From a virus: a DNA stretch of 64,000 nt. Position numbers and translations under genes: made by a program. The stretch covers positions 1 to 64,000 of IMG/VR virus record IMGVR_UViG_3300042934_000594, one strand, 5' to 3'. The notes below the pieces were generated by a model, which searched no databases, had not been told where the DNA came from, and saw only the letters and a list, made by a program, of their open reading frames with translations. Below, in pieces: positions 48,592 to 58,681 of the stretch; position 1 is the stretch's first letter, and each line of letters starts with the position of its first letter.

Positions 48592-51285
48592 TTACTCCTG
48601 TAGATATACGAACACGGAGGTTTCGGGAACTTTGCGCAGGTACAGCTTGATCACCCGCTGGAAGAACGCCCACTGATACGTATTCAACGCCACCGGTGAC
48701 CCAAACCAATGTGGATAGACCATGACGTGGATCGGATCGTAGTCGTTGTTGCAGATGTCGAAGGGCACCAGCCATTCGTACGCTTTGCACCAGGTGCGAA
48801 TGTCTTGCTCGCTATAGAAGCCGGACGAGATTCCCTTGGGGTTGAGTACACCGGTCCGCAGGTCATGAAGGATTTTGTTCGTGAAGGCGGAAAACACGTG
48901 GTACGGTTCTTTAATAAAGTCAACACCCCGGTCTCGCGTGGGGTAGTACTGACTCATGTAGTCACTGACCATCTGGTCCCGAGCATCGTCCTCTTCCCGA
49001 GCCAGCTTATCACTGGTGTACACGTCCCTGAAGACGATCGGTGGGGTTTGGATGGTGTACGGAGCCCCGTTACGCTCGTTGGTGATGGTCAGGGCATTAA
49101 GCTGCTCCTCGAACACCAACTCTTTTGCGTCACGGTAATGGCCGTCAATCACTACGCGCTGAACCTTGTGCGTGTGGATGTCGTAACGGTGGTCGTTAGA
49201 CAGCACCCCGTGTTCGACAAAGCCCACTTCACTGGGTGGGTAACGCGTCATGTCGTCGTTGCAGAACCCGTGGCCACGGAGCATGACGTTGGTGACGTCA
49301 GTGCCCAAGTACTCCAGGTTATTGATCACCACTTGCGGCCAGCGCACGAAGTAATCCAACCCCTCGATCAGGGTACGCCAGCGTTGACCTGCCCCTGGCT
49401 GCACCAGGATGTCCAGTTGCCCGAACGGGATGTCCATCAGCTGGTAGGTTTTGAGGTCCGAATGGATCTCGTCACTGGCCACTGAGAAACGGATCACCCC
49501 CGCTGACTTGTTAAAGGTCAGGGTATCCAGGAAGAACTGATCGTCCTGACGCACGGCACCCATGTACCGGGTAGCGTCTACGGACCACACCCAGCGGTGC
49601 ACGTCCTGGGTTTCATCCAGGAAGCCGTACTTGGCCAGATCCGGGGATTCGGTGATGTCCACCCAATCGCCCTTGGGCTCGCCACCCCACACCGAGCTGA
49701 TGTACAGTCGGTAGTTGTAACCGGTGCGCAGGGTAACAGGCTTGGTGCCGTAGACCGTGTTGAGCGCCTGACCCCCGTAACCTGTGATGGCTTCAACCCG
49801 GACGCAGGCCAGGTTGCGGACCATCCACTGTCGACCGCCGGAATGGTAGTAGTGATCGATCAACAATCCTTTGTCATCGTACTCAAAGATCGTGGCGTTT
49901 TGCCAGTGCTCATAGCACAGGTCTGCCCAACGGTAGCCATCCTTGGCGTAGACCGAACTTGGGGTGTTGGCCAGGATCTCAGCCGCTGCGTGGTAGCCGA
50001 AGACGTCCCCTACGAAGTTGTTGGCTTCTTCCTTACCAGGGGTGACGTCATCAGGGCGAAAGAAAGCAATCGGGTAGATGAACTTAGCGTCCGCCGACAT
50101 GAAGCGCACGTAAGGGCACATCTCCAACTGCGCCGCTTGCCAGAGTGGGTTGCTCGATTCCAACCCAGTCAGGGCGCGCACCACTTGTGCATCGGTGAGC
50201 TTATACAGCTCTTGGATGCGGTTGGCTTCAGCGACCAACGGACGTTCGTAGCCTGAGTGACGCAGGTACACCCGCACCGTCAGATCAGACGCTGACTTCC
50301 AGTCGTCCGCCGGCCAGCGTACGTTGTCGATGGCATTGCGAGGGTCTGGGGTGTGGGTTCGGACAAAGCCTTCCACGCGGGCTACAGGGATGCTGTAGTC
50401 TTTGTGTGTGACCATGCGCAACCACTCACCTTCGTTGTGGTGGTAATACACCCCCATGAACCGACCAGCCTGGGCTTGCGGCCGAAGCAGGTAGATGTCG
50501 ATGTCATCGAGGTAGTCAATCGACTTCGCACTGGGGTCGTTGTAATGGAGTAGGTACTTGCGCGCCTTGTCCAGCACCGAGGTGAAGGTGGGCAGCTGCG
50601 GTACCTGGAACTCCAGCAGACGCTTGATCGAGGAATCCAGCACCAACTCCACCACGTCACCGATGGTTGCAGTGGTGAGGTTGATCCCTTGCACAAACCG
50701 GCCGTTGACGAAGTACAGGGGGAAGCCCCCTTTCGCGGCGACCAGGTCATCGACTGCGTGTTGGAAGCGCAGCAATTCCGCCTGGGTGGTCACCCGCAGC
50801 CCCATGACATCCACATAGCGCTTGGCTGCAAGGTCAGAGCGACCTGACTGGTAATAGGCGTTGGAGTAGAAGCGCAGGTACAGGTCTTGGTCATCCAGGT
50901 CGATGATCCGTGGGTTGATCTTGCACGCCACAATCAGGTTCCGGTTGGCGGTGACCAACACGTAGGACTCAAAGCGTGGGAACTGCAACCCGTTGGTCAC
51001 GTACAGGTCAGTGAGCAGTTGGTCACTGATGGCCATGGAAGCCAGCGAGACCCATTGGTTGATCCGGGTCGGCATGCCCAATAGCTTGGGCACCACCTGA
51101 CCAATTTGATACACGTGCCAGTAATCATCACTGGTAGGCAACCGGTAGCGCTCGTAGTTAACGGGCCAGGTGCCGCGAGCACCGTACCGAGGGGTGAGTT
51201 GCGCCAGCTTATAAACGTACTGGCGGTCCTGACCCGGGTTGCACCAGACGTTGGCAATCGCGTGACGTAACAGGTAATCGTTCAT
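48592..51285 (-). CDS. Large virion structural protein (inferred), 897 aa
   Basis: Starts at ATG 51285 after CAGGGGGCGGTG (a GTG three bases earlier is less likely). The sequence is aromatic-rich (many Tyr and Trp) with repeated strand-loop patterns and no recognisable enzymatic motif. Its place between two other structural-type genes and next to the sheath gene, and its size, fit a tail or baseplate component. phiKZ-like phages have similar large proteins at this position. Assignment is from context. Confidence 0.6.
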   Translation of the reverse strand: MNDYLLRHAIANVWCNPGQDRQYVYKLAQLTPRYGARGTWPVNYERYRLPTSDDYWHVYQIGQVVPKLLGMPTRINQWVSLASMAISDQLLTDLYVTNGLQFPRFESYVLVTANRNLIVACKINPRIIDLDDQDLYLRFYSNAYYQSGRSDLAAKRYVDVMGLRVTTQAELLRFQHAVDDLVAAKGGFPLYFVNGRFVQGINLTTATIGDVVELVLDSSIKRLLEFQVPQLPTFTSVLDKARKYLLHYNDPSAKSIDYLDDIDIYLLRPQAQAGRFMGVYYHHNEGEWLRMVTHKDYSIPVARVEGFVRTHTPDPRNAIDNVRWPADDWKSASDLTVRVYLRHSGYERPLVAEANRIQELYKLTDAQVVRALTGLESSNPLWQAAQLEMCPYVRFMSADAKFIYPIAFFRPDDVTPGKEEANNFVGDVFGYHAAAEILANTPSSVYAKDGYRWADLCYEHWQNATIFEYDDKGLLIDHYYHSGGRQWMVRNLACVRVEAITGYGGQALNTVYGTKPVTLRTGYNYRLYISSVWGGEPKGDWVDITESPDLAKYGFLDETQDVHRWVWSVDATRYMGAVRQDDQFFLDTLTFNKSAGVIRFSVASDEIHSDLKTYQLMDIPFGQLDILVQPGAGQRWRTLIEGLDYFVRWPQVVINNLEYLGTDVTNVMLRGHGFCNDDMTRYPPSEVGFVEHGVLSNDHRYDIHTHKVQRVVIDGHYRDAKELVFEEQLNALTITNERNGAPYTIQTPPIVFRDVYTSDKLAREEDDARDQMVSDYMSQYYPTRDRGVDFIKEPYHVFSAFTNKILHDLRTGVLNPKGISSGFYSEQDIRTWCKAYEWLVPFDICNNDYDPIHVMVYPHWFGSPVALNTYQWAFFQRVIKLYLRKVPETSVFVYLQE

Positions 51286-51300
51286 CACCGCCCCCTGGGG

Positions 51301-52236
51301 TTATTCGAAGTGTTCTGCCACGTGCCGGGAAACCAGGTCCGTGAAAGCTTTAAGGTCGTTAGGTCGACCTGCGGTTTCAGCCCGACGGGCCAAAACTGTT
51401 TTACGGTATGAGCGTTCATCGAGTGCGCTATACGCCATCGCAATAAAGGTGGGTAGATGCTCCATTGCCACCCCTACGTTTTCCCGGCCGTTGTGTCCGC
51501 CCCATGAAGCGGCCAACAGTTTGTAAACGTCGGCGTACTTGATCGCGTTCAAACGAATCGTTCCAGCGTGCTCTGCCAGTTCCCGGGCCAGTGCGCTTGC
51601 GTCAGGCATCGGTCCAATGCGCTCAGCATAATCGAGCACGGTGTTCAGAGGCGCCATCGTGGCACGAGAGATCATCGGTGCAAGCCGATGGCGTTCGTCC
51701 ACCGACGCCAAGCTTTCCGCGCCATTGACCATGCCGTAATAGTAGTAGCCACAGATGATCGACACCGCGATCTGCGTATCGAGTGGCAGGTTGAAACTGC
51801 TGGCCAGTTGTACTGTGATCCAGCGCACGAATATTTTCGCCGGGACGTCACCCAACCGGTTGAAAACCCGCAAGTCTCCATCCATTAACCGAAGGGTCAA
51901 AGCCATTCGAATGCACTGAAAGGTGTAATCGTTTTCAGCAGTCAGACGGTATGTATCCGAACGTGGTTCCCAGCGCATATAAGGCCGGGCATCAATGACG
52001 AGTTTAGGGTTCACAGCATCGCCCATGTTGAGAAACTGGGTAAAGCTGGGCACGTCCTGATGCTCGTCCCGCGGAGTAATGAACACTGCGCCGGCCAGTA
52101 GGTTGCCGGCCGGTGTTTTGACACGCGGAAGCGGGTAGTCCAGATCTGCGCGACGGATCGCATTGAGTGTTCGCTCCAGCGACGGTTCGGGGTACAGACC
52201 CCGGCACAGTGTGGTCTGGTAGGGTAATGTTAGCAT
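51301..52236 (-). CDS. Virion-associated protein (inferred), 311 aa
   Basis: Starts at ATG 52236 (MLTLPYQTTLCRGLYPEP); an in-frame TTG five codons earlier is less likely. The protein is helical in the C-terminal half (SYRKTVLARRAETAGR...VSRHVAEHF) and soluble. It is the first gene of the - virion block and diverges from the sheath gene across a 136-base region. No family recognised. Confidence 0.6.
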   Translation of the reverse strand: MLTLPYQTTLCRGLYPEPSLERTLNAIRRADLDYPLPRVKTPAGNLLAGAVFITPRDEHQDVPSFTQFLNMGDAVNPKLVIDARPYMRWEPRSDTYRLTAENDYTFQCIRMALTLRLMDGDLRVFNRLGDVPAKIFVRWITVQLASSFNLPLDTQIAVSIICGYYYYGMVNGAESLASVDERHRLAPMISRATMAPLNTVLDYAERIGPMPDASALARELAEHAGTIRLNAIKYADVYKLLAASWGGHNGRENVGVAMEHLPTFIAMAYSALDERSYRKTVLARRAETAGRPNDLKAFTDLVSRHVAEHFE

Positions 52237-52372
52237 GACCTGGGCTTCCAAAAGGGTTGTGAAAAATAACTAACGTTACTTCTATGCGCAGTTATTGGTT
52301 AATATTTATGGATTGACTGTAGTTAACGCTCATAACATCGAGTTGCTTTGCTCCAAACCTGGGAGATACACA
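52237..52372. promoter_or_regulatory. Divergent control region before sheath gene
   Basis: AT-rich segment between two divergent virion units. AATAACT (52265-52271) and AGTTATT (52290-52296) form a perfect inverted repeat around an AACGTT palindrome; TATTTATGGATTG follows and includes a TATG. Confidence 0.35.
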
Positions 52373-54463
52373 ATGGGTACCACGAACGCCTCTCCAAAGA
52401 TTGTCTTTGGGGGTATCGACGATCAGTCCCGGCGGCCGCTCGCGCGTCCCGCTGTGACTTTCGCGCAACACGCCCCGCTGCTCCGTCTGTTTGCTCAGAC
52501 CGGGCCTGAGACCACTGAATGGGTGGGCACCGAATCTGGTGGTTTCGCTTCACTCTACGGTGCGCTGACCCTGGCCCGTCGTGGTCAGTATTACAACCTT
52601 CAGTCGATGCTGGCTGAAAAGCTCCTGGGTGAGGGTAACGGCTTTGCAGTCAAACGCCTGATTCCAGACGATGCGCCTGCACCTGCGCGCATCATCATCG
52701 CACTCGAGCTGGTGCGTGACGCCATCCCTGCCACGACCGTGGCGCTGTCTGGGTTTGACTACCCGGAAGATGTGGCTGACGTCAGCGGTAATACCGCTCA
52801 AGCTCAAGCCGTCGGCGACACCGTCAATGGCCTGCGTGCTCGCATCATCACCATCCAGGACAACCAGTCGGGCGTGGGTAAGCAACGCGTTCTGCCAGGT
52901 ACTCTGGTGGCTGAATCCGATTCGACTCAGTCGATGGTTTACCCGCTGTTCGAATTGCCGGCTTCTTTTGTCGGCAGTGGCGGTAACCTGCTCGGCTGGC
53001 GCGCATGGGCGCCCACCACGCAAGACGACATCGGTTTCGACGAAACCACCGCTGCTCAGTTCAAGACCCGCATGTACCGCATGCAGTTCTTGCAGCGTGC
53101 CACCAGCTCGGCTTCCCCGGCTGTGGTCAAGACTGCCCTGGGTGACGACTACGTTGACGTCTGCTTCACTGAAGGCGCCTACAGCGAGTCCACTGACAAA
53201 GAATACTACATCGGCCAGACGCTTGTTCAAGCGTACAAGGACGACGGTTTGGACAGCGGCCTGGCGCCCCTGTACTCCCCGTTCGAAAAGATCTACGTCT
53301 ATAAGGACAACATCAAAACTGTCCAGGACCTGATCTACGAAGTAGAGCTGGAAGTCAACCCGGCTGCTCAGGCCCTGATCGCGGCCCCTGGCCAGATCGA
53401 TTTCCTGACCGGTACCGGTATCGACGGCGACCTGTACCAGGGCATCCTGTTCGAAGGTCCGCTCAACGGCGGCATCAAGCTGGGTGACCAGACCACTGTT
53501 TATGCAGTGGGTGGCGGTGACGGTACCACCGACCTCGCCATGTACGAGAAGTTGGTCAACCTGGAAAACGACAACTTCGGTCAGCTCAAAGACCAGTACG
53601 AAAACTTGGCGGTCTTCCCGTTCACTCGTCTGTACGACACTGGCCTGTCCATGGACGGCAAGTATCGCATGATGGGTGTGCTGGGCAAGCGTCAGGACCT
53701 GATGCTGACCTTCACCACGTACGTGGAAGCAGAAGGTGTGGCACCGACGGCGTCTGAAGAGCTGTCCCGTGCGCAAGCCCTGACCACGCGTCTGAAGGCG
53801 TTCCCTGAGTCGACGCTGTATGGCACTCCAGTGTGCCGTGCTGAAATCATCATGCAAACCGGTTACCTGGCAGGCGGTGGTTACACCAAGCCTGTGCCAC
53901 AGGTCATCGACTACGCCGTACGTTGGGCTCGCTTCGGCGGTGCTGGCAGCGGCAAGATGCGTGAAGGCTTCGACATCGACGTCAGCCCGAACAACCGTGT
54001 GACTGAGATCAAAGACCACAACGTCAAGTATTTCAACGCACGGGCGCAATCCAACGCCTGGGTCAACGGTGGTTCGTACTCGTTGTCTTACGACAACCGC
54101 AGCATGTACTACCCGGCGATCCACACCGTCTACAACGACGACACCTCGGTGTTGACCTCGCCGATCACCACGTCGATCTGCTGCGACCTGATGCGCCTGT
54201 CGCGTCTGGTACACGCTGATTTCTCCGGTAACGCCAAGCTGACCGATGAGCAATTCATCGAGCGCTGCGATGCGCGCCTGCTGGCTCTGGTGGACGGTCG
54301 TTACAACGGTCGTGTGGACCTGGTACCCACCACGTACTTCACCGCTGATGACAAGAACAATGGCTTCAGCTGGCACGTGAAGTGGGAAGTCCGTGCGAGC
54401 GTGCCTCGTACCGTGATGTACCTGGACATCATCACCGAACGTCGGGACTCCGTTGCGGCGTAA
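52373..54463 (+). CDS. Tail sheath protein
   Basis: Forms the contractile outer tail. ATG 52373 follows CTGGGAGATACACA. The length (696 residues), the very high C/G-ending codon use, the absence of enzymatic motifs and the directly following tail-tube gene identify it. The N-terminal part (PLARPAVTFAQHAPLLRLFAQTGPETTEWVG) and the C-terminal part with RVDLVPTTYFTADDKNNGFSW fit the sheath pattern of a variable middle and conserved C-terminal beta strand that extends to the next ring. In phiKZ the sheath also precedes the tube. Confidence 0.78.
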   Translation: MGTTNASPKIVFGGIDDQSRRPLARPAVTFAQHAPLLRLFAQTGPETTEWVGTESGGFASLYGALTLARRGQYYNLQSMLAEKLLGEGNGFAVKRLIPDDAPAPARIIIALELVRDAIPATTVALSGFDYPEDVADVSGNTAQAQAVGDTVNGLRARIITIQDNQSGVGKQRVLPGTLVAESDSTQSMVYPLFELPASFVGSGGNLLGWRAWAPTTQDDIGFDETTAAQFKTRMYRMQFLQRATSSASPAVVKTALGDDYVDVCFTEGAYSESTDKEYYIGQTLVQAYKDDGLDSGLAPLYSPFEKIYVYKDNIKTVQDLIYEVELEVNPAAQALIAAPGQIDFLTGTGIDGDLYQGILFEGPLNGGIKLGDQTTVYAVGGGDGTTDLAMYEKLVNLENDNFGQLKDQYENLAVFPFTRLYDTGLSMDGKYRMMGVLGKRQDLMLTFTTYVEAEGVAPTASEELSRAQALTTRLKAFPESTLYGTPVCRAEIIMQTGYLAGGGYTKPVPQVIDYAVRWARFGGAGSGKMREGFDIDVSPNNRVTEIKDHNVKYFNARAQSNAWVNGGSYSLSYDNRSMYYPAIHTVYNDDTSVLTSPITTSICCDLMRLSRLVHADFSGNAKLTDEQFIERCDARLLALVDGRYNGRVDLVPTTYFTADDKNNGFSWHVKWEVRASVPRTVMYLDIITERRDSVAA

Positions 54464-54490
54464 GCCGCAACACCTTTAGAGGATTACACA

Positions 54491-55354
54491 ATGTCGCGCT
54501 ATACCAGTCCCTTCGTTGGACAAACCGGGTACGGTCGCGGTCAGGCAGACAACACCATCAACCTGGCGCAAGCCGGTACGATGCAGTTTGCTCCAGACTT
54601 GGCCAACATCGCCTCCAACACGCCGTACGTGCGGCGCAACGTCATCCCTTTCTTGATCGAGGCACCACGCTTCTTCCAATTCACCTCCAACCCTGAGTTG
54701 ATGGTGCGTTGCCTGAAGGCCATGATCGAGAACCACACGCGTACCATCGATGGTCTGAACCAACAGATCAACGTGGACCTGGCTGAAGCGCCATACGGCG
54801 GTTCGGGCGAGCGCATCCAGGTGGCGACCAACGTCACCCGTGCAACCTCGGCCCCAAGCCATGGCATGTGGGAACTGCAAGGTCGTGCGGTGAGCCGCTT
54901 CATCAAGTGGTGGATCACCTACGGTATCGGCGACGAAAACACCAAGGTGCCTTTGGTGGTTGCAGACGGTCAGGTGAAAGCCTCCGACTACGACGCAACC
55001 TTCTACGGCGCCACCGTGCTGTACGTCGAGCCGGATCCGACCTTCACTCAGGTGGTCAGTGCCTGGTTGTGCACCAACATGTTCCCGACGGCGACTCCGC
55101 CATGGGAAGGTGGTAAGGACGCTTCGATTCTCGGTCAAAACCTCGACATCACCCTCGAGTTCACCGCGATCGCAGACGTCTCGATCGGTACTCAACTGTT
55201 CGCCCAGCAGCTGCTGCAAAGCCTGTCGGTCGGCGGTCTGAACCCGAACGAGAACAAGCTGTGGCTCGAATCGATCTCGGCCGACGTGAAAGCGGCGACC
55301 AACGGTATCGAGAACCAGCTCGAAGAAGGCGCGGCCAACCGCATCAGCTTCTAA
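54491..55354 (+). CDS. Tail tube protein
   Basis: Inner tail tube through which DNA passes. ATG 54491 follows TAGAGGATTACACA, 27 bases after the sheath. Long stretches such as [20 protein letters not shown] and [16 protein letters not shown] are those of jumbo-phage tail tube proteins, with alternating strands of the tube beta barrel. 287 residues matches phiKZ-like tubes. Codon use is strongly C/G-ending, as expected for a very abundant protein. Order sheath-tube is the classical myovirus order. Confidence 0.8.
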   Translation: MSRYTSPFVGQTGYGRGQADNTINLAQAGTMQFAPDLANIASNTPYVRRNVIPFLIEAPRFFQFTSNPELMVRCLKAMIENHTRTIDGLNQQINVDLAEAPYGGSGERIQVATNVTRATSAPSHGMWELQGRAVSRFIKWWITYGIGDENTKVPLVVADGQVKASDYDATFYGATVLYVEPDPTFTQVVSAWLCTNMFPTATPPWEGGKDASILGQNLDITLEFTAIADVSIGTQLFAQQLLQSLSVGGLNPNENKLWLESISADVKAATNGIENQLEEGAANRISF

Positions 55355-55364
55355 GGAGTAAGGT

Positions 55365-55535
55365 ATGGCAAATCCAACCACTCCGGTTCAGACCGGTCAA
55401 GACGGCACCACCAAACCTGCGGCTGCGTCCTACGCAGACCTCGTCGGTTCCAGTGTGGCCAAGGCGACCAATGGCATTGCTTCTCAACTGGCTGCCGGGG
55501 CGAAAGCACGGGCAACGGTGAGCAAGCCGTCCTAA
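55365..55535 (+). CDS. 56-aa acidic-basic peptide after the tail tube
   Basis: ATG 55365 to TAA 55533-55535, with a strong AAGGAGTAAGGT ten bases after the tube gene stop. The product begins MANPTTPVQTGQDGTTKPAA (disordered, Thr/Gly/Ala-rich) and continues into a helical stretch (SSVAKATNGIASQLAAGAKA). A small structural or chaperone-like partner of the tube is plausible from position. Terminator follows at 55543. Confidence 0.68.
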   Translation: MANPTTPVQTGQDGTTKPAAASYADLVGSSVAKATNGIASQLAAGAKARATVSKPS

Positions 55536-55542
55536 CACGAAG

Positions 55543-55560
55543 GCCTCCCTTCGGGGAGGC
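55543..55560 (+). terminator. TTCG-loop terminator with TTTTGTGCCGTC tail
   Basis: Stem GCCTCCC/GGGAGGC, TTCG loop, variant tail TTTTGTGCCGTCAC (TGTG in place of TATG). Confidence 0.85.
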
Positions 55561-55626
55561 TTTTGTGCCGTCACAAGAATCACCTCGCTGCCTTATATGA
55601 CACGTACCCCCACCCCTGGAGTCAAC

Positions 55627-56055
55627 ATGCCTACAACCTTCGTTATCGGTGTGCGCACGCACAACGTCACGCCTGAAGACTTGCCCGGCTTTGCCCGTAC
55701 GTTCGACTTAGAAGACCGCATCCCACATGAAGCTCCGGTCAATGTGTTTGCCGGTTACATCCTGGGGGAACAGACCTGGGTGATCAGCTTTCCAACCGTG
55801 CACGTAGACATTGATACCCTGCACTTTATCTGGGACGAAAACCTGGAAGACCAGGCCCACACCATGCGGTGGGTGGCGCACTGGCAAGAACTCTTTGGTG
55901 GTGTGTGCACCGGTTATCAATGGAGCGGTACCCGAAGCCATACTACGCTGGTGGGGTACAACACCATTCGCCTGCTGCATCAGATGGTGCAGTGGAAAAT
56001 TGAATCCGGGGCTGAAGACCGGGCGGAACGGTTGCCGTGGGACCTGATTCACTGA
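55627..56055 (+). CDS. Hypothetical protein, 142 aa
   Basis: ATG 55627 has CTGGAGTCAAC upstream; an earlier ATG (55597) has none. Soluble, aromatic-rich (His and Trp common: FIWDENLEDQAHTMRWVAHW), compact. Single-gene unit between terminators. No family recognised. Confidence 0.62.
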   Translation: MPTTFVIGVRTHNVTPEDLPGFARTFDLEDRIPHEAPVNVFAGYILGEQTWVISFPTVHVDIDTLHFIWDENLEDQAHTMRWVAHWQELFGGVCTGYQWSGTRSHTTLVGYNTIRLLHQMVQWKIESGAEDRAERLPWDLIH

Positions 56056-56065
56056 CAGCATAAAG

Positions 56066-56085
56066 CGCCTCCCTACGGGGAGGCG
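56066..56085. terminator. Bidirectional terminator
   Basis: Stem CGCCTCCC/GGGAGGCG with TACG loop; CATAAAG on the left and TCTATGAC on the right, closing two converging genes. Confidence 0.82.
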
Positions 56086-56093
56086 TCTATGAC

Positions 56094-57380
56094 CTATGCC
56101 ACGTGCTTGATATTGGAGCGCACGTTGACAGCCTGTGTGGACGCGCCTGAGCCGTTTGAGTAGTAACCCTTGGTCATCGCGCGGACTGTGATGTAAAGCA
56201 GCACACCGGTCCTCACAGCTGCCACCACAGCCGGATTACGGCTACGGATCGCTTGTCCTACCATCCGCTCGGTGTATTCACGCAACTTGAGTACGGTGGG
56301 GTCACTGGAACGCGACGCCATCAACAGCGAACGCAGTTTAGCCAACAGCGCCGCGATGTCATTGGAATGACCCACCATGGTGCGGTTGTTTTGCAGGTAG
56401 TCGAACGTGTATAGCAAGTTCTCGGTGATAATCTCATCGAGGTAACCCATGTTGGGTTTGCCGTAGTTGTTGGACATGAACAGCAACGCTTCACGCAGCA
56501 ACTGCGGTGGCATTGACTGCATGGCCGAAGCAATGACTTCGACCAGCTCTTCACGGATGAAGTTACGTTCTGTCTGGACCACCATCTTCAGGTAACGCAT
56601 GTAATCGGCGTAACCGTTCTTACGGTCTTTGAGCACTTGTTCCCCATCGGTGTTGAGCATGGTCTCTGAGGTCGAACGAATACGTCCCCCAGACGCCAAG
56701 GTCTCCAGGTACACCGCGTAGATCTTCTTGACCACTTCCCGGATACGGCCTTGGGTGTCCGTCACCACCCGGATCAGGGACGGATCGGGCTCAAAGCGTT
56801 CGATGGCCTGGCGGTAGATCGAGTTAGGGGAAATCAGATCCTCTGCCCGCGCTTGCAACAAGGCGCGCCAGCTGCCGTACCGACGGATGTCAAACCGACC
56901 CGACAGGGAAGCGTAGGTGGCAGTGGCCACTTCAGGGTCAGCGGGGTAACGGAAACGCTTGACCAACAGTGACGTCAGGAACCGGTAGTGCAGGACCATG
57001 AACGCATGGGTCATGGCCTCGTGGCGCAGCGCTTGAGGGATACCGCTCTCTTTCTGAAGCCGGTGGCAGATGTAGATGGGGGTGTAGTTGAACACATCCG
57101 ACATCACCTTGAACTCGAAGTTGATGGCCTTGACCTTGCGAAAGGCTGCAAACAACAAGTCCTCGTCCACTTCCAGCACGTCTTCGTACCAGGCTTCCCG
57201 GTCAGACTCCAGAAAGCGAATAGGGTTAACCCCCAATAACACACCGCCAAAGAAGGCGGAGTGGTCATCGTTGCGGTTCATGTACTTGAGGGAAAACTGG
57301 ATCACCCGCTTGCAAAAAGCCGTATCGAATTTAACCTGATCAAACTGCTGATCGAAGGCTTCTTTGATGGTGAGGTTCAT
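56094..57380 (-). CDS. Large unknown protein, 428 aa
   Basis: Starts at ATG 57380 after CCAGGGTCTTTT; an ATG at 57395 is less well placed. Predicted fully helical with many basic residues (VVQTERNFIREELVEVIASA), and a moderately hydrophobic stretch near the C-terminus (PAVVAAVRTGVLLYITV) that could be a membrane helix or a buried one. Isolated - gene between + units. Could be a virion or head protein, but no family recognised. Confidence 0.6.
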   Translation of the reverse strand: MNLTIKEAFDQQFDQVKFDTAFCKRVIQFSLKYMNRNDDHSAFFGGVLLGVNPIRFLESDREAWYEDVLEVDEDLLFAAFRKVKAINFEFKVMSDVFNYTPIYICHRLQKESGIPQALRHEAMTHAFMVLHYRFLTSLLVKRFRYPADPEVATATYASLSGRFDIRRYGSWRALLQARAEDLISPNSIYRQAIERFEPDPSLIRVVTDTQGRIREVVKKIYAVYLETLASGGRIRSTSETMLNTDGEQVLKDRKNGYADYMRYLKMVVQTERNFIREELVEVIASAMQSMPPQLLREALLFMSNNYGKPNMGYLDEIITENLLYTFDYLQNNRTMVGHSNDIAALLAKLRSLLMASRSSDPTVLKLREYTERMVGQAIRSRNPAVVAAVRTGVLLYITVRAMTKGYYSNGSGASTQAVNVRSNIKHVA

Positions 57381-57473
57381 AAAAGACCCTGGCATGATGT
57401 TTGAAAATATTTAAGACCTAGATCATTGGGATGAATAAACCCAATTGTACCAACTACTAAGGAGTAGACTCAC

Positions 57474-58400
57474 ATGAAACACCCAATGTCGGCCCTCGCT
57501 CAATTCAACTTTGCTCAAGAACCTGAGGTCCGCCGAATCCAACAGGCGCTTAAGCACTACTACAACAGCCACATGGCTGAAGCTGCCAAAGCCCCTTTGG
57601 CCGATATCCACGATTTCGGTCTGTTTCTGTATCACGATGCACATGGCGAGACCGAACTTAAAGTCGCCTACCTGCCCACCGGTGATTACACCCTGGTGAG
57701 TTGCCCACCGGACGTGACTGGGTTTGATGCCAGCGAATGGTTCTTGACCCAAGTGGACCGTTGGTTGTCGGAGTACACCCCCGACCTCGTCCAACTGTTT
57801 GAGTCGCATGCCGAACAGGTGAGTGCCAAAGAGCATGCCTGGTACCGGGTGAACTCTGTGTCGGCTGAGAACGCCCTGGTGCTGCAAAAGCAGCTGGAAG
57901 ACAGTAACTTCTGGTTGACGACGATGAGTATGCGCACCGAAATGCTGCCGCGCTACCAGTACCCGATGATGTTGCACGACGAGCAAGGTCTGCATCAGGA
58001 CGAAAGCATCGTGACGCGTGAAGAGCTGCGTTACCGACTGAAGTTCTTTGTGGCTGACAACCCGGATGCATTCAAGCATCAAGGTCTGATGCAGCAAGTG
58101 ACCAGCATCTTCCTGGACGATGACTTCTACTTCTTCAATGCCTCGGTACTGGAGCGTGACGATCACCGCGTTCTGCAATACCGCGGCCGGCAGCGATTGG
58201 CGGCTGACGACCTGGCACCTCACTTCTTTGAGTTGCGCCTGGAGCTGATCGTCGAAAAGGCCGACCCCCACGCCGTGCTGTCCACTCTCGCCCGAGTGCG
58301 TGATGTCGTGGGGGACCGCCTTGAAGTGAAGGACGGTTCCATGATCTCGGAAGAAAATCGCTTCGGTAGCCTTAAGACCCGTGCGGGTCTGACGGAATAA
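57474..58400 (+). CDS. Unknown protein, 308 aa
   Basis: ATG 57474 follows AAGGAGTAGACTCAC. Acidic, soluble, with long helical parts (LKHYYNSHMAEAAK; LRLELIVEKADPHAVL) and a beta-rich middle. Mostly C/G-ending codons. No family recognised. An AAGACCTAGATCATT sequence upstream (57412-57426) faintly resembles the promoter motif. Confidence 0.66.
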   Translation: MKHPMSALAQFNFAQEPEVRRIQQALKHYYNSHMAEAAKAPLADIHDFGLFLYHDAHGETELKVAYLPTGDYTLVSCPPDVTGFDASEWFLTQVDRWLSEYTPDLVQLFESHAEQVSAKEHAWYRVNSVSAENALVLQKQLEDSNFWLTTMSMRTEMLPRYQYPMMLHDEQGLHQDESIVTREELRYRLKFFVADNPDAFKHQGLMQQVTSIFLDDDFYFFNASVLERDDHRVLQYRGRQRLAADDLAPHFFELRLELIVEKADPHAVLSTLARVRDVVGDRLEVKDGSMISEENRFGSLKTRAGLTE

Positions 58401-58681
58401 AAGCGGCCCGCCGGCCGCCGTCATACAGGGTGAAACAACCAGGTACCCAAACAGAACGTGACGAAGCTAGAGACCTCTGTGTCTCTAGCGTTCTTCGAAA
58501 ACAACGTTCAGCTGTATAGAGAAATCTAAACAAAAATAACTTAAAAAGTGTATATATAGAGAGGGGGGACCGACACCGGAGGGGGCGGGACCCCCCTCCT
58601 TATTCTTTTATATTTTTTAGAGTTAGTTAGTGGTGATTATCACAGCATGTAGTTATTTAGTTTAATCTCCCAGAGGTGATT
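58401..58681. other. AT-rich non-coding segment with hairpins
   Basis: Longest gene-free stretch outside the tRNA array. It holds a perfect 9-bp hairpin GCTAGAGAC/GTCTCTAGC (58466-58489), an AT-rich core with TATATATAG (58548-58560), a hairpin with 8-bp GAGGGGGG/CCCCCCTC arms, and GTGATTATCAC. No open frame with a ribosome site. Candidate origin, strong promoter, or regulatory RNA. Confidence 0.4.

Noticed and set aside
52550-54376. 608-residue open frame on the - strand opposite the tail sheath gene
   Set aside because: It mirrors the sheath gene's codon periodicity, has no ribosome site and encodes a His/Gln/Val-rich product typical of antisense shadows of GC-rich genes.
57423-58424. 333-residue - frame opposite the 308-residue gene
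   Set aside because: The + frame has a strong AAGGAG site and balanced composition; the - frame is His/Gln/Val-rich without a start signal.
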